Positions 1-10,844 of a stretch of 64,000 bases of DNA are shown in pieces; the stretch's first letter is position 1, and each line of letters opens with the position of its first letter. The stretch comes from Comamonadaceae bacterium (GTDB taxonomy: Bacteria > Pseudomonadota > Gammaproteobacteria > Burkholderiales > Burkholderiaceae_C). The notes beneath the pieces are model-generated. The model was not told the origin of the DNA. It did not search any database and saw only the letters and a program-made list of their open reading frames with translations. The stretch lies in NCBI GenBank assembly GCA_947455465.1, contig CANGNS010000014.1, forward strand, positions 38,683 through 102,682. Direction: 5' to 3'. The position numbers and the translations under genes are program-made.

Positions 1-2
1 CT

Positions 3-176
3 GACCAGCACTGGGTGGTGCGCAAGCAGTTCCAGGACGGCGCCACGCGCAGCAGCGTCGCCCCGGTGGCGCAGACCGAGCGTGAGGCTGAAATCGCCCG
101 CATGCTCGGCGGCCAGGTGGCCTCGGCCACGACACTGGCCCATGCCCGCGAAATGCTGGAACAAGCCCATGGCTGA
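3..176 (+). CDS. recN: DNA repair protein RecN, C-terminal fragment (cut by window edge)
   Basis: Only the last 57 residues are inside the window. They read from [10 protein letters not shown] to [20 protein letters not shown], which matches the conserved C-terminal end of RecN, the SMC-like ATPase that acts in double-strand break repair. The segments after DQH and the ARMLGG...T..HA.EML tail are typical of the family. The stop codon (174-176) overlaps the start of rapZ by 8 bases, so the two genes are probably cotranscribed. The ATPase motifs lie outside the window, so integrity cannot be judged. Confidence 0.85.
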   Translation, partial: DQHWVVRKQFQDGATRSSVAPVAQTEREAEIARMLGGQVASATTLAHAREMLEQAHG

Positions 177-1074
177 TACGCCCATGGAGCTGGTGCTCAT
201 CACCGGCATGTCCGGCTCGGGCAAATCGGTGGCCTTGCACGCTTTGGAGGACGCCGGTTATTACTGTGTAGACAACCTTCCGCCCCAGCTATTGCTCGAT
301 TTTGTGGCGTTGCAGGCGGGCGCCCCGGCGGCGCGCGTGGCCATTGCCATGGATGTGCGCAGCGCCAAGGCCTTTCCGCAGGTGCCCGCCCAGCTCGAGC
401 GCTTGCGCGCCCAGGGCATGGCCATCAAAACCTTGTTTTTGGACGCCAGCACCGAGACTTTGGTGCGCCGCTACTCCGAGACGCGCCGTCGCCACCCCTT
501 GTCGCAGGCCGACGCCGTCCCCGGCGATGCCCAGCACGCGCTGGTCGAGGCCATTGAGCTGGAGCGGCGCATGCTCGAGGCCATGCGGGCGCAGTCCTAT
601 GTGATTGATTCGAGCATGATCCGCGCCGCACAGCTGCAAAGCTTTGTCAAAAGCCTGATCACCGCGCCGGTGGCCCAGCTCACGCTGGTGTTTCAGTCTT
701 TTGCTTTCAAACGCGGCATTCCCTCGGACGCCGACTATGTGTTTGATGTGCGCATGCTGCCCAACCCGCATTACGAGCCGGTGCTGCGCGCGCTCACCGG
801 GCGCGATGCGCCGGTCGCCGCGTATCTGCGCGGCCAGCCTTCGGTGGCCCAAATGCAGCAGCACATCGCCGGTTTTCTGGAAACCTGGCTTGATGCCCTG
901 GTGCTGGACCACCGCAGCTATGTGACGGTGGCCATCGGCTGCACCGGCGGCCAGCACCGCTCGGTGTACCTGGTAGAGCAACTGGCCGCGCACTTCGCCC
1001 CCCAGTGGGTGACGCTGCGCCGCCACCGCGAGCTCGATCCCTTGCCCCCAGCGGCCCCTGAGCCCACCGCGTAA
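169..1074 (+). CDS. rapZ: RNase adapter protein RapZ (P-loop nucleotide-binding protein)
   Basis: The protein has 301 residues when started at ATG 169; a second ATG at 184 (MELVLITG) is equally plausible and matches the usual family start. A Walker A motif GMSGSGKS lies at residues 13-20. The C-terminal half carries the conserved blocks [19 protein letters not shown] and [12 protein letters not shown], which form the RNA-binding and self-assembly domain in characterised RapZ. In E. coli RapZ delivers the small RNA GlmZ to RNase E and so controls glucosamine-6-phosphate synthase; whether that circuit exists here is unknown. In many betaproteobacteria rapZ follows ptsN and hprK, but here it directly abuts recN. 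It converges on mutY with a 3-base gap. Confidence 0.93.
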   Translation: MADTPMELVLITGMSGSGKSVALHALEDAGYYCVDNLPPQLLLDFVALQAGAPAARVAIAMDVRSAKAFPQVPAQLERLRAQGMAIKTLFLDASTETLVRRYSETRRRHPLSQADAVPGDAQHALVEAIELERRMLEAMRAQSYVIDSSMIRAAQLQSFVKSLITAPVAQLTLVFQSFAFKRGIPSDADYVFDVRMLPNPHYEPVLRALTGRDAPVAAYLRGQPSVAQMQQHIAGFLETWLDALVLDHRSYVTVAIGCTGGQHRSVYLVEQLAAHFAPQWVTLRRHRELDPLPPAAPEPTA

Positions 1075-1077
1075 AAC

Positions 1078-2133
1078 TTATTTTTGCGCCAGCAAGGTAC
1101 GCACGGGCGCGGGCAGGCCCAGTGCGGGCCACTGGTCCGCAGTGACCCAGCCGCCGGCAATGTCGGGCAAGGCCTGGCCGGTTTTGAGCAACAACTGGCA
1201 AGGGTGCAAATGCAGGTCTTTGTGGGTGAGCACGTGCACAAAGGCGGGCCCGTCTGCTACGCCTTTACGTAGCGGCGCGGGCAGGGCGGCGCGCAGTTGG
1301 GCGGCGCTGTCAAACACCGGCAGGCAATGCAAACCGGCCCAAATACCGGGCGCCGGGCGGCGCTGCAGCCAGACGGCGCCACTGGCATCTTGCGCCCACA
1401 GCAGCCACAACGATTGGGCGCTGCGCTTGAGTTTGCGGCTGCGCACCGGGAAATCGGCCATGCGCTGTTGGGCATGCGCCTGGCAGCGGTTTTGTAGCGG
1501 GCAGACATGGCACGCCGGATGGCGCGCGGCGCAGACGGTGGCGCCCAAGTCCATCATGCCCTGGGTGTAGCGGGCCATCGCCTTTGCACCGTCTTGCGCG
1601 CTGGGCAGCAGCGCATCCGCGGCCTGCCACAGGGCGCGCTCCTGGGCGGCTTGCGCCAGGTCGCCCTCAAACGCGAGCAAGCGGGTGAGCACGCGTTTGA
1701 CGTTGGCATCCAAAATCGCCACGCGCTCGCCAAAGCACAAGGAGGCGATCGCCGCCGCCGTCGAGCGGCCGATGCCTGGCAAGCTTTGCAGCACGTCGGC
1801 CTGGCGCGGAAACTGCCCGCCATGCTGCGCCACCACCATTTGCGCGCAGCGGTGCAGATTGCGCGCCCGGCTGTAGTAGCCCAGGCCGCTCCACAAGCCC
1901 ATGACCTCGTCCTGGCTGGCGGCAGCCAGATCGGCCACCGTGGGCAAGCGCGCAGTAAAGCGGGCAAAGTAGTCCAGCACCGTGCGCACCTGGGTTTGCT
2001 GCAGCATGATTTCGGAGAGCCAGACGCGGTAGGGATCGGTCGTGTTTTGCCAGGGCAGGCTGTTGCGCCCGTGCACTTTTTGCCAGGCCACCACCGCCTG
2101 CGCCACGGTGGGCGCGCTCACGGCTTTTGGCAT
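1078..2133 (-). CDS. mutY: A/G-specific adenine DNA glycosylase MutY
   Basis: The 351-residue protein removes adenine mispaired with 8-oxoguanine. The family catalytic glutamate is E41 ([12 protein letters not shown]). The helix-hairpin-helix is [12 protein letters not shown] (residues 118-129), and the catalytic aspartate is D142 ([11 protein letters not shown]). The four iron-sulfur cysteines are C201, C208, C211 and C217 in the usual C-x6-C-x2-C-x5-C spacing. The C-terminal third is the Nudix-like domain that reads 8-oxoG. The ATG at 2133 lies 16 bases inside the end of mutM, so both enzymes of the GO repair system come from one leftward transcript. Length is normal for the family. Confidence 0.95.
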   Translation of the reverse strand: MPKAVSAPTVAQAVVAWQKVHGRNSLPWQNTTDPYRVWLSEIMLQQTQVRTVLDYFARFTARLPTVADLAAASQDEVMGLWSGLGYYSRARNLHRCAQMVVAQHGGQFPRQADVLQSLPGIGRSTAAAIASLCFGERVAILDANVKRVLTRLLAFEGDLAQAAQERALWQAADALLPSAQDGAKAMARYTQGMMDLGATVCAARHPACHVCPLQNRCQAHAQQRMADFPVRSRKLKRSAQSLWLLWAQDASGAVWLQRRPAPGIWAGLHCLPVFDSAAQLRAALPAPLRKGVADGPAFVHVLTHKDLHLHPCQLLLKTGQALPDIAGGWVTADQWPALGLPAPVRTLLAQK

Positions 2134-2933
2134 ACCGGGCAGAAAAAAGTGGAGCGCTGGCCTTGGCGGATGCTGCGGATGGGGCTGGCGCAGACCCGGC
2201 AGGGCAGGCCCTGGCGGCCATAGACGGCGGCCTCCAGCTGAAAGTAGCCCGATTCGCCCTGCGCATTGGAAAAGTCCTTGAGCGTGCTGCCGCCAATTTG
2301 CACCGCGCGCGCCAGTACGGTGCGAATAGCCTGGCGCAGACGCTCGATGCGCGGGCGGCTGATGCGCGCAGCGCGCGTGCTCGGGCGTATGCCGGCCATG
2401 AACAAGGCTTCGCTGGCGTAAATATTGCCCACACCGACCACCACCTCGCCGGCCAGCAACAGGGGTTTGATCGCGGTCTTGCGCTCGCGCAGCGCTTGGT
2501 AAAAAGCCTCGGGCGCAAAGTCCTCGCCCAGCGGCTCCACGCCCAGGCGGCCCAAGAGCTTTTGCGCCTGCGGGCTGTCTTGGCTGGGGGCAAACACCAC
2601 GGCGCCAAAGCGGCGCGGGTCGTGCAAGCGCAGCGTGCCAGCGCTGGTTTGCAGGTCAAAGTGGTCATGTTTGCCCGGCGCGGGCAGCCCGACTTCAAAA
2701 CGCACGCTGCCCGACATGCCCAAATGCAGCAGCAAAAGGCCGCGCTCCAGGTCAATAAGCAGGTATTTACCCCGCCGGCGCACACCCAGCACCTGTTGGC
2801 CACACAAAGACGCAGGCGTGCAGCCCAGCGGCCAGCGCAAGGGCTTACCCATGCGCACGGCCTCAATACGCGCACCTGCAATGCGCAGGGCAAAGCTTTG
2901 GCGTGTCACTTCGACTTCGGGTAGTTCGGGCAT
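2118..2933 (-). CDS. mutM: formamidopyrimidine-DNA glycosylase MutM (Fpg)
   Basis: The 271-residue protein begins [12 protein letters not shown], the invariant Fpg/Nei start in which the exposed Pro is the catalytic nucleophile and the next Glu the acid. This fixes the start at 2933 although the frame is open further upstream. The [11 protein letters not shown] block carries the conserved lysine. The C-terminal zinc finger is CRVC followed by CPVC, intact. Fpg removes 8-oxoguanine and ring-opened purines opposite C. It overlaps mutY by 16 bases. The 77-base gap to the divergent TPR gene must hold both promoters. Confidence 0.95.
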   Translation of the reverse strand: MPELPEVEVTRQSFALRIAGARIEAVRMGKPLRWPLGCTPASLCGQQVLGVRRRGKYLLIDLERGLLLLHLGMSGSVRFEVGLPAPGKHDHFDLQTSAGTLRLHDPRRFGAVVFAPSQDSPQAQKLLGRLGVEPLGEDFAPEAFYQALRERKTAIKPLLLAGEVVVGVGNIYASEALFMAGIRPSTRAARISRPRIERLRQAIRTVLARAVQIGGSTLKDFSNAQGESGYFQLEAAVYGRQGLPCRVCASPIRSIRQGQRSTFFCPVCQKP

Positions 2934-3010
2934 GCGGATGGTGCGGTAAAGAATAGGGCGGCTGTTCGCCGCACAGGCCCGGATGGCGGGCCTTGGATTA
3001 TTATGGCCGC

Positions 3011-4768
3011 ATGTCACGCATCTCTCTGTTCCTAGGCGCTTGTTTGCTGGCGCTGGCCCCCGCCGCGTTCGCGCAAACGCCTGCGGCTGCGGCCCCATCG
3101 GCGCCCAAAACACCCGAGCGCTCGGCCCTGGATGCCCAGCTGATGTACCAGCTGCTCATCAGCGAGCTGAGTTTCCAAAACACCGATTACGGTTCGGCCT
3201 ATGGCCTGATGCTGCACGCCGCGCGAGAGTCAGGCGACGCCCAACTCTACGAGCGCGCCATCGAGATGGCCCTGACCGCCCGCGACGCCAACGCCGCCAT
3301 GGCGGCGGCCAAAGCCTGGCAGCAGGCCCAACCCCAGTCGCCCGACCCGGACCGCCATTTGCTGCAACTGGCCATCGGCCTGAACCGCCTGCCCGACAGC
3401 CTGGCCGTTTTACAAAGAATGCTGGCGCGCGCGCCAGCGGCTGAAAAATCCGCCGCAATTACCGGCTTGACCCGCTTTTACACCCGGGCTACCGAAAAAA
3501 CCGCTGCCGCCGATTTGGTGGAAAAAGCCCTGGCGCCCGAGCTGGCCAACCGCGCCACCGGCCCTGCCGCCTGGGCGGCCATTGGCAATTTGCGCTTGCT
3601 GGCCAATAACAAGGCCGCAGCCCTGGCGGCGGCGCGCAAGGGCGCCGCGCTCAACCCGGCTTCGGACGACGTGGCCATGCTGGCCATTACTTTGCTTGAC
3701 CCGCCGGCCGAAGGCATGGCCGAACTTTTGCAGACTTATTTCGCCGGACCGGCGACATTGCAAGTGCGCATGGGCTATGTGCGCAAATTGATCGACTTGC
3801 AGCGCTACGACCAGGCTTTGGACCAGGTGCAGCGGCTCACCCGCGACAAGCCCGATTTCCCCGACGCCTGGCTGGTGCAAGGCTCTATCGAGTTTCAAAA
3901 CCAGGCTTTGGAGTCGGCTGCGCGCTCCTTGTCGGCCTATGTGGCTTTGGTGGCGCCAGCGCTAGCCTTGCCCGAGGGTGACGCGCTGGTGCTGACGCCG
4001 CGCGGCCTGGTGCAGGCCTATTTGCTGTTGTCTCAAATTGCCGAGAAGCAGCGCGATTTTGCCCAGGCGCAAAGCTACCTGGAGCGCATTCGCAGTCCGC
4101 AAGACGCCGCCCGGGTGCAATTGCGCCGCGCCATGATCACCGCCCAGGCCGGCAGTGTGGACGACGCGCTGGCCCTGCTGGACAAACTGCCCGACACCGA
4201 CCCCGACGAGGCCCGTATCAAACTCAATGCGCAGGTGCAGCTGTTGCGCGAGCACCAGCGCGAGCAACATGCCTACGAACTGCTCGCCCAGGAGCGCAAG
4301 CGCAACCCGCAGGACGCGGACCTGATGTACGAACAGGCTTTGTCGGCTGAAAAACTGGGGCGCCTGGGCGAAATGGAGTCTTTGCTGCGCGCCGTGATTA
4401 AGCAGCAGCCCGATTACCATGCCGCCTACAACGCGCTGGGCTATTCGCTGGCTGAGCGCAATGTACGCCTGCCGGAGGCGCGTGCACTGGTCACCAAAGC
4501 GCTGGAATTTGCCCCTAACGACCCCTTTATTCTGGACAGTCTGGCCTGGGTGGAGTTTCGCAGCGGCAACCACGCGCAGGCGCTGCGGATTTTGCAAGAA
4601 GCCTATCTGGCCCGGCCCGATGCCGAGATCGCCGCCCACCTGGGCGAGGTGCTGTGGGCCATGAACCAGCGCGAAGAAGCCAGCGCCGCCTGGCGCAAAG
4701 GCCTGGACCTGAACGCCAACAGCGAGACGCTCAAGTCCACCATCTTGCGGCTGCGCGGATCGCTATGA
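3011..4768 (+). CDS. exported tetratricopeptide repeat protein upstream of lolB
   Basis: The protein has 585 residues from ATG 3011. It starts with a signal peptide (hydrophobic core about residues 5-17, likely cleavage after AFA). The rest is helical and Ala/Leu-rich, with degenerate TPR-like units throughout and recognisable TPR repeats near the C-terminus (around [16 protein letters not shown] and [19 protein letters not shown]). It is probably a periplasmic scaffold; the partner is unknown. Its stop overlaps the lolB start by 4 bases (ATGA), so it is translationally coupled to outer-membrane lipoprotein biogenesis. This TPR-lolB-ispE order recurs in Burkholderiales. Confidence 0.85.
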   Translation: MSRISLFLGACLLALAPAAFAQTPAAAAPSAPKTPERSALDAQLMYQLLISELSFQNTDYGSAYGLMLHAARESGDAQLYERAIEMALTARDANAAMAAAKAWQQAQPQSPDPDRHLLQLAIGLNRLPDSLAVLQRMLARAPAAEKSAAITGLTRFYTRATEKTAAADLVEKALAPELANRATGPAAWAAIGNLRLLANNKAAALAAARKGAALNPASDDVAMLAITLLDPPAEGMAELLQTYFAGPATLQVRMGYVRKLIDLQRYDQALDQVQRLTRDKPDFPDAWLVQGSIEFQNQALESAARSLSAYVALVAPALALPEGDALVLTPRGLVQAYLLLSQIAEKQRDFAQAQSYLERIRSPQDAARVQLRRAMITAQAGSVDDALALLDKLPDTDPDEARIKLNAQVQLLREHQREQHAYELLAQERKRNPQDADLMYEQALSAEKLGRLGEMESLLRAVIKQQPDYHAAYNALGYSLAERNVRLPEARALVTKALEFAPNDPFILDSLAWVEFRSGNHAQALRILQEAYLARPDAEIAAHLGEVLWAMNQREEASAAWRKGLDLNANSETLKSTILRLRGSL

Positions 4769-5277
4769 ACGCTGCGGCGCAGCGGCCAGACTGGCTGCGC
4801 CGTGCGGCGCTGACCTTGGTGGCGCTGCTCTTGGCCGCCTGCGCCAGCCCGCCGCCGGCCACCCGCTATGTGCATGCCAATGATGTCTGGCAAGGCCGCC
4901 TGTCCGTGCAAGTGGCCAGCGAGCCGGCCCAGCGCATCAGCGCCGATTTCTTTCTGGAAGGCAGCCCGCAGGCCGGCAGCCTGACGCTAGACAGCGCCCT
5001 GGGCACCCGCATGGCCCGCATGCAGTGGGATGGCGCCGGCGCGCTGCTGCAAACGCCCGGCCAAAGCCAGCGCTTTGCCTCTTTAGACGCCATGGTGCAG
5101 CACACCGTGGGCAGTGCGCTGCCGATGCCGGCGCTGTTTGCCTGGCTGCGTGGCCAGGCCGTCAGCGCAGCTGGCTGGGAATTGCTGACCTTGGACCAAG
5201 TGCAAGGCCGCATCCGCGCCCGCAGCGTTCAGCGCGTGCCCGCCACGCAGCTCGACATCGTGCTCGAAGCCAGATAA
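4765..5277 (+). CDS. lolB: outer-membrane lipoprotein insertion protein LolB
   Basis: The 170-residue protein has a lipoprotein signal peptide with lipobox LAAC and acylated Cys at residue 26. LolB receives lipoproteins from LolA at the inner face of the outer membrane. The mature part shows the family pattern near the N-terminus (WQGRLSVQV) and the conserved DSALGTRMARMQWD region, in a protein of the usual short length. Position between the TPR gene (ATGA overlap) and ispE, 7 bases downstream, is the classical lolB-ispE arrangement of proteobacteria and strengthens the call, because LolB sequences are weakly conserved. Confidence 0.88.
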   Translation: MNAAAQRPDWLRRAALTLVALLLAACASPPPATRYVHANDVWQGRLSVQVASEPAQRISADFFLEGSPQAGSLTLDSALGTRMARMQWDGAGALLQTPGQSQRFASLDAMVQHTVGSALPMPALFAWLRGQAVSAAGWELLTLDQVQGRIRARSVQRVPATQLDIVLEAR

Positions 5278-5284
5278 TCCGGCC

Positions 5285-6118
5285 ATGCAGGCGCTCTACG
5301 ACATCCCGGCCCCGGCCAAGCTCAATCTGTTTTTGCACATCACCGGCCGGCGCAGCGACGGCTACCACTTGCTGCAATCGGCTTTTATGCTGATCGATTG
5401 GTGCGACCAGCTGCACTTTGCCCTGCGCAGCGACGGGCACATCAGCCGCGAAGACCTGGGCGTGGCCCTGCCCGCCGACGATTTGTGCGTGCGCGCCGCC
5501 CGCGCCTTGCAAGCGGCCACCGCCTGCCCGCTGGGCGTGCACATTGGCGTGGCCAAATCGGTGCCCAGCCAGGCCGGCATGGGCGGGGGCTCCTCGGACG
5601 CGGCCTCGACGCTGCTGGCGCTCAACCGCTTGTGGAAAACAGGCCTGAGCCGCAGCCAGCTGGCCGCTATCGGCTTGCAATTGGGCGCTGACGTGCCTTT
5701 TTTCCTGCTCGGCCAGCACGCCTGGGTCGAGGGCGTAGGCGAAGTTTTGACGCCGCTGACCCTGCCAAAAGCCCGCTTTGCGGTGCTCAAACCCCAGGCC
5801 GGTTTGGACACCCGCGCCGTCTTTGCCCACCCCCTGCTGGAGCGCAACACCGCTCTTGCTATAATTTCAGGCTTCGCTGCGGACCCCTTTGGCTTTGGCC
5901 ACAATGACTTGCAGCCAGTTGCCCAGATGCTCTGCCCGGCAGTCGGTGAATCCATAGACTGGTTTGCCGCCCAAGGATTGCACGCCAGGATGACCGGTTC
6001 AGGAAGTGCGGTGTTCGCGCAATTGCCCCATGGCAAGGATGTTCATGACGCCCCCGGCGGTATGACGCTCAAGACGTGCAGCAGTTTGGATACCCACCCG
6101 CTGCAGGGTTGGTGTTAA
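5285..6118 (+). CDS. ispE: 4-diphosphocytidyl-2-C-methyl-D-erythritol kinase IspE
   Basis: The 277-residue GHMP kinase phosphorylates CDP-methylerythritol in the MEP isoprenoid pathway. The N-terminal substrate site reads PAPAKLNLFLHITGRR. The ATP-binding GHMP motif PSQAGMGGGSSDAAS is at residues 94-108. The C-terminal FGHNDLQPV and MTGSGSAVFA blocks are also present, so the enzyme looks complete. A perfect extended -10 promoter (TGC-TATAAT) sits inside the 3' part of the gene at 5857-5865 and probably drives the downstream tRNA and prs. Confidence 0.95.
   Translation: MQALYDIPAPAKLNLFLHITGRRSDGYHLLQSAFMLIDWCDQLHFALRSDGHISREDLGVALPADDLCVRAARALQAATACPLGVHIGVAKSVPSQAGMGGGSSDAASTLLALNRLWKTGLSRSQLAAIGLQLGADVPFFLLGQHAWVEGVGEVLTPLTLPKARFAVLKPQAGLDTRAVFAHPLLERNTALAIISGFAADPFGFGHNDLQPVAQMLCPAVGESIDWFAAQGLHARMTGSGSAVFAQLPHGKDVHDAPGGMTLKTCSSLDTHPLQGWC
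5857..5865 (+). promoter_or_regulatory. extended -10 promoter inside ispE, reading toward tRNA-Gln and prs
   Basis: The nine bases TGCTATAAT are a perfect extended -10 element. No good -35 hexamer lies 17-18 bases upstream (CTGGAG or GCTGGA), as expected for extended -10 promoters. A start near 5872 would give a transcript covering tRNA-Gln (6163) and then prs (6337). Expression is inferred, not shown. Confidence 0.5.
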
Positions 6119-6162
6119 AGCGACGAAGTTTCGGTTGGCAGCCTAAGGCTGTGGACCTGTGT

Positions 6163-6239
6163 AGGGGAATCGCCAAGTTGGTTAAGGCACTGGATTTTGA
6201 TTCCAGCATGCGAAGGTTCGAATCCTTCTTCCCCTGCCA
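6163..6239 (+). tRNA. tRNA-Gln, anticodon TTG
   Basis: The gene is 77 bases including an encoded CCA. The 7-bp acceptor stem pairs AGGGGAA with TTCCCCT, followed by discriminator G and CCA. The anticodon arm pairs CTGGA with TCCAG around a 7-base loop, with anticodon TTG at 6197-6199. The T arm contains GGTTCGAATCC. All arms fold. It sits between ispE and prs, a conserved location in Betaproteobacteria. Confidence 0.96.
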
Positions 6240-6336
6240 AATATTTTTAACGGCACTGCCAGACGGTCTGAAGAAGCTCTGATATCGCCCCTTTTTGCGC
6301 GCAGCCTCACACACCACCTTCACCTCCTTGAGCACC

Positions 6337-7314
6337 ATGCAGGCCCCTGATACCCCCGATTTCATGGTTTTTACCGGCAATGCCAATCCTGTGTTGGCAT
6401 CCGAGGTGGCAGGCAATCTGGGCATCAGCCTGGGCGCGGCCAGTGTGGGCCGCTTCTCTGACGGCGAGGTGACCGTCGAAATCAACCAAAACGTGCGCGC
6501 CCGCGACGTCTTTGTGCTGCAAAGCACCTGCGCCCCGACCAACGAGAACCTGATGGAGCTCTTGATCATGGTCGACGCGCTCAAGCGTGCCTCGGCTGAG
6601 CGCATCAGCGCGGTCATCCCCTATTTCGGTTACGCCCGCCAGGACCGCCGCCCGCGCTCCACCCGCGTGCCCATCACGGCCAAAGTGGTGGCCAATATGC
6701 TGCAAGCGGCCGGTGTCTCCAGCGTGCTGACCATGGACTTGCATGCCGACCAGATTCAGGGATTTTTTGACATCCCCGTCGACAATATTTACGCCTCGCC
6801 CGTGCTTTTGGGCGATTTGCGTCAGAAAAACTACGAAGACCTGATCGTGGTCTCACCCGATGTGGGCGGTGTGGTGCGCGCCCGCGCGCTGGCCAAGCAG
6901 CTCAACTGCGACCTGGCCATCATCGACAAACGCCGCCCCAAGGCCAATGTCAGCGAGGTGATGCATGTGATTGGCGAGATCGAGGGGCGCAACTGCGTCA
7001 TCATGGACGACATGATTGACACCGCCGGCACCCTGGTCAAAGCCGCCGAAGTGCTCAAGATGCGTGGGGCAAAAAAGGTTTATGCCTACTGCACGCACCC
7101 GATTTTTTCCGGCCCGGCCATCGAACGCATCACCAATGGCGACGCGCTGGACGAAGTGGTGGTGACCAACACCATCCCCTTGAGCGTGGCGGCCGCCCAA
7201 TGCCAAAAAATTCGCCAACTCACCGTGGCTCCGCTGATCGCACAAACGATCATGCGTATCGCCAAGGGAGAGTCGGTCATGAGTTTGTTTTCGGACCAGA
7301 ACAATTTGTTCTGA
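6337..7314 (+). CDS. prs: ribose-phosphate pyrophosphokinase (PRPP synthetase)
   Basis: The 325-residue enzyme makes PRPP from ribose-5-phosphate and ATP for purine, pyrimidine, His, Trp and NAD synthesis. Class I Prs motifs are clear: [35 protein letters not shown], and the PRPP loop DDMIDTAGT. The start at ATG 6337 gives the family-like opening [18 protein letters not shown]; the frame extends to 6295, but without family support. It is probably transcribed with tRNA-Gln from the promoter inside ispE, and is followed by rplY after 97 bases. Confidence 0.96.
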   Translation: MQAPDTPDFMVFTGNANPVLASEVAGNLGISLGAASVGRFSDGEVTVEINQNVRARDVFVLQSTCAPTNENLMELLIMVDALKRASAERISAVIPYFGYARQDRRPRSTRVPITAKVVANMLQAAGVSSVLTMDLHADQIQGFFDIPVDNIYASPVLLGDLRQKNYEDLIVVSPDVGGVVRARALAKQLNCDLAIIDKRRPKANVSEVMHVIGEIEGRNCVIMDDMIDTAGTLVKAAEVLKMRGAKKVYAYCTHPIFSGPAIERITNGDALDEVVVTNTIPLSVAAAQCQKIRQLTVAPLIAQTIMRIAKGESVMSLFSDQNNLF

Positions 7315-7411
7315 CGCAAACAAAAAGCCGGTGCGCTGCGGCCTCAAGCCAAGTGCACCTTATTGAAACCGGAGTCACACTGGTCGCGGTGGACTCTTAC
7401 AGGAGTAAGTT

Positions 7412-8044
7412 ATGAAATTTGTCGCTTTTGAGCGCGCTAAGCAGGGCACGGGTGCGAGCCGCCGTCTCCGCATCACCGGACGCACGCCCGGTATTGTGTA
7501 TGGCGGTACGGCCGAGCCTACAGCCATCGAACTGGACCACAACGCACTGTGGCACGCCATCAAAAAAGAAGCTTTCCATGCCTCGATTTTGGACATGGAA
7601 CTCAATGGCAGCGAGAGCAAAGTGCTCTTGCGCAACGTGCAAATGCACCCCTTTAAGCAATTGATTTTGCACGTGGACTTCCAACGTGTGGAAGCCACCA
7701 CCAAGCTGCACATGAAAGTGCCACTGCACTTCAGCGGCGAAGAAAGCTCTCCTGCTGTCAAGCTGGACGCCTGCTTGATCAACCACATCGTCAATGAACT
7801 GGAAGTCGCTTGCCTGCCTGCGGACCTGCCCGAGTTCATCAATGTGGACCTGAGCAACCTGAAAAAAGGCACTTCCCTGCACGTCAACGACATGGCATTG
7901 CCCAAGGGCGTGACGGCTGTGACCCGTGGCAAGGAAAACCCAGTCATCGTCTCGGTGGTAGCGCCTGTGGCCGAAGTGGTCGAAGCGCCCGCTGCCGATG
8001 CTGCGCCCGCCAAAGGCAAGGCCGCAGCCAAGACCAAAAAATAA
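7412..8044 (+). CDS. rplY: 50S ribosomal protein L25/general stress protein Ctc
   Basis: The 210-residue protein belongs to the long TL5/Ctc form of L25, which binds 5S rRNA. The N-terminal L25 domain (about 1-95) includes [19 protein letters not shown]; the C-terminal Ctc beta domain follows (about 100-185); the tail is an Ala/Lys-rich extension ending AAAKTKK. A clean AGGAG lies 8 bases before ATG 7412. A strong intrinsic terminator (8071-8093) follows the stop, so rplY ends the prs transcript. Length is normal for the Ctc form. Confidence 0.95.
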   Translation: MKFVAFERAKQGTGASRRLRITGRTPGIVYGGTAEPTAIELDHNALWHAIKKEAFHASILDMELNGSESKVLLRNVQMHPFKQLILHVDFQRVEATTKLHMKVPLHFSGEESSPAVKLDACLINHIVNELEVACLPADLPEFINVDLSNLKKGTSLHVNDMALPKGVTAVTRGKENPVIVSVVAPVAEVVEAPAADAAPAKGKAAAKTKK

Positions 8045-8070
8045 GGCCCTGTTGGCGCCTTGGCAAAACG

Positions 8071-8093
8071 GGCCCGCGCAAGCGGGCCTTTTT
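8071..8093 (+). terminator. intrinsic terminator after rplY
   Basis: A 7-bp perfect stem GGCCCGC / GCGGGCC with a 4-base loop (8071-8088) is followed directly by five T. It lies 26 bases past the rplY stop and separates it from pth. Confidence 0.9.
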
Positions 8094-8164
8094 GCTGGCG
8101 CAGCGGCATTGGTCTACCATGGCGCAGCGTCTGCGATGCCGGCGCGCTTTAGCAAAGTTAGAGC

Positions 8165-8809
8165 ATGATCAAACTATGGGTCGGCCTGGGAAACCCGGGC
8201 CCTGAATACGAGGGTACCCGCCATAACGCGGGTTTTTGGTTTATCGACGGCCTGGCCCGGCTGTGGAAAACGCCCTTGCAGATGGACCGCAATTACTACG
8301 GCCTGGTTGCGCGCACCAGCGTGCAGGGCGAAAACGTCTGGCTGCTGGAGCCGCAGACCTTTATGAATCTGTCGGGCAAGTCGGTGGGCGCTTTGGCCCG
8401 CTTTTTCAAGATCCGTCCGGACCAAATCCTGGTCGCCCATGACGAGTTGGACTTGCCGCCCGGCCAAGCCAAGCTCAAATTTGGCGGCAGCCACGCCGGC
8501 CACAACGGCTTGCGCGACATCCACGCCCAGCTGGGCACGGGCGACTACTGGCGCCTGCGCCTGGGCATAGGCCACCCTGGCGACAAAGCCGAAGTGGTGC
8601 ATTGGGTCTTGAAAAAGCCGGTTCTGGACCACCGCATCGCGCTGGACCAATGCATAGACCGGGCGCTGGGCGCCGTTCCCGCCCTGATGGCAGGCGATAC
8701 GCATAAAGCCATGCTGCAAATTCACACAAGTACGCCGCCCCGGCCTAAACTCGCCAAACCCAAGGAGTCAGAGGCCAGGCCCACGCAGCCCCCCGACTTA
8801 GGCGTCTGA
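8165..8809 (+). CDS. pth: peptidyl-tRNA hydrolase
   Basis: The 214-residue enzyme releases peptides from prematurely dissociated peptidyl-tRNA. The N-terminal signature is [11 protein letters not shown] with the catalytic His at residue 20 (TRHNAGF) and Asp at residue 93 (HDELDLPPG), the same numbering as E. coli Pth. The conserved [13 protein letters not shown] block follows. The C-terminal roughly 25 residues are a Lys/Pro/Glu tail beyond the usual fold. It is close to rplY but separated by a terminator. Confidence 0.96.
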   Translation: MIKLWVGLGNPGPEYEGTRHNAGFWFIDGLARLWKTPLQMDRNYYGLVARTSVQGENVWLLEPQTFMNLSGKSVGALARFFKIRPDQILVAHDELDLPPGQAKLKFGGSHAGHNGLRDIHAQLGTGDYWRLRLGIGHPGDKAEVVHWVLKKPVLDHRIALDQCIDRALGAVPALMAGDTHKAMLQIHTSTPPRPKLAKPKESEARPTQPPDLGV

Positions 8810-8864
8810 GCCACGGCGGCGCAGAGCGCCGGGCCCGGTTTGTTGTTTGCATCAGGGAGGAACC

Positions 8865-9335
8865 ATGCGTTTTGTGCCACTTGGCGGGCTTGTGCTCGCG
8901 TCATTGATCTCTTGCGCTGCTGCGTCAGCGCAAACTTTGTATCGCTGCGGCAACGAGTACCGCGACACCCCGTGCCCCGGTGGCAAGGCCGTCGATACCC
9001 AGGACCCGCGCACCCCCGAGCAGCGTGCGCAAACCCTGCAAGTCAGCGCCAAAGAGGCCGAGTTGGCAGAAAAAATGGAGAGATCGCGCCTGGCGGCTGA
9101 GGCCACTGCCGCCAAACGCCTGCAAGCGCAGGCCCAGCTGGCCGCCGCGCAGGCGGCCAAAGAAGAGGCCGCTGCCAAAGCAGCCCAACAAGCGGCTGAC
9201 AAAGCCCAGGCCCCGCATGCGCACAAAGCGCAAAACGCCAAAAACCAAAAGTCGGCCTCTAGCGACATCCTTACGGTACGCCTGCCCAAACCACCCAAAC
9301 CGCCCAAGAACGCGGCCAGCGCCAAAGTGCCGTAG
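8865..9335 (+). CDS. secreted DUF4124-like protein with an Ala/Lys-rich coiled-coil segment
   Basis: The 156-residue protein starts at ATG 8865 after a strong AGGGAGG site. A signal peptide ends near ASAQ. The next 40 residues, LYRCGNEYRDTPCPGGKAVD, resemble the DUF4124 pattern (YRC...G...Y.DTPC) in which two cysteines probably form a disulfide. Residues about 45-130 are Ala/Gln/Lys/Glu-rich and should form a coiled coil; the C-terminus is Pro/Lys-rich. It is probably periplasmic. Function is unknown and no neighbour suggests one. It is convergent with the ferredoxin operon, 14 bases away. Confidence 0.75.
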   Translation: MRFVPLGGLVLASLISCAAASAQTLYRCGNEYRDTPCPGGKAVDTQDPRTPEQRAQTLQVSAKEAELAEKMERSRLAAEATAAKRLQAQAQLAAAQAAKEEAAAKAAQQAADKAQAPHAHKAQNAKNQKSASSDILTVRLPKPPKPPKNAASAKVP

Positions 9336-9349
9336 CCCAGGGCCGTGGT

Positions 9350-10099
<750 letters not shown>

Positions 10100-10103
<4 letters not shown>

Positions 10104-10759
10104 GCAAGCGCTCCTTGGTCAGGTGGCGGGGAGGGCAAAACAGGGCCGATGGGCCGCAGCACATGGGCGTGCACGGCGCCAGCCTTGAGGTGACGGTGCA
10201 GCGCCCAGCCCAGCGCGGCCAGCGCCTCGGGTTCCCAGGCCTGGGGCGCCTCCAGATAGACCTGCCCGTTGGCGGCAATGGCCTGGCGCGCCGCTTGCAG
10301 CGCGCTCTCCCATAGCGAGGCGGCAAAAGGCGGGTCCAGAAAAATAATGTGCAAGCTCGCCGGTGCCGCCTGGCGCAGGCTGGCAATGCCGTCGCCACGC
10401 TGCACGCTGACCGCCTGCGCGTCCAGTTGCGTTACGGTGCGCTTGAGTTGCTCGACCAGGGCGGCATCTTGCTCTACCAGCAGCACCTGCGCGGCGCCGC
10501 GCGACGCGGCCTCCAAGCCCAGCGCGCCCGAGCCGGCAAAGGCGTCCAGGCAACGCAGGCCGCTTAAGTCCTGGCCCAGCCAGTTAAACAAAGTTTCGCG
10601 CACGCGGTCGGGCGTGGGGCGCAAACCGGCGGCGTCCAGCACCTTGAGTTTGCTGCGTTTCCATTGGCCGCCGATGATGCGCACCTGGTGGTTGAGCTTG
10701 CTGGCTGCGCGCGGCTTGGGTTTGGAAGGCCGTTTGGCCGCTGATGATTGGGGTCGCAT
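10100..10759 (-). CDS. rsmD: 16S rRNA (guanine966-N2)-methyltransferase RsmD
   Basis: From ATG 10759 the protein has 219 residues; an in-frame ATG at 10795 would add 12, and neither start has a clear Shine-Dalgarno. After a basic tail, the RsmD signature reads IIGGQWKRSKLKV and RPTPDRVRETLFNWL. The SAM site is LDAFAGSGALGLEA, and the catalytic N6/N2-methylase motif is DPPF. It methylates G966 in helix 31 of 16S rRNA. It is coupled to coaD by a 4-base overlap and divergent from the Nudix gene. Confidence 0.92.
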
Positions 10760-10844
10760 GGCGCTATTGTCGGTGTTCTGGGCCAACCCGGGCAAGGCCG
10801 GGCGCGGGCCGATAGACTTGCCGCATGCCCGCTAGCCTCGCTCT

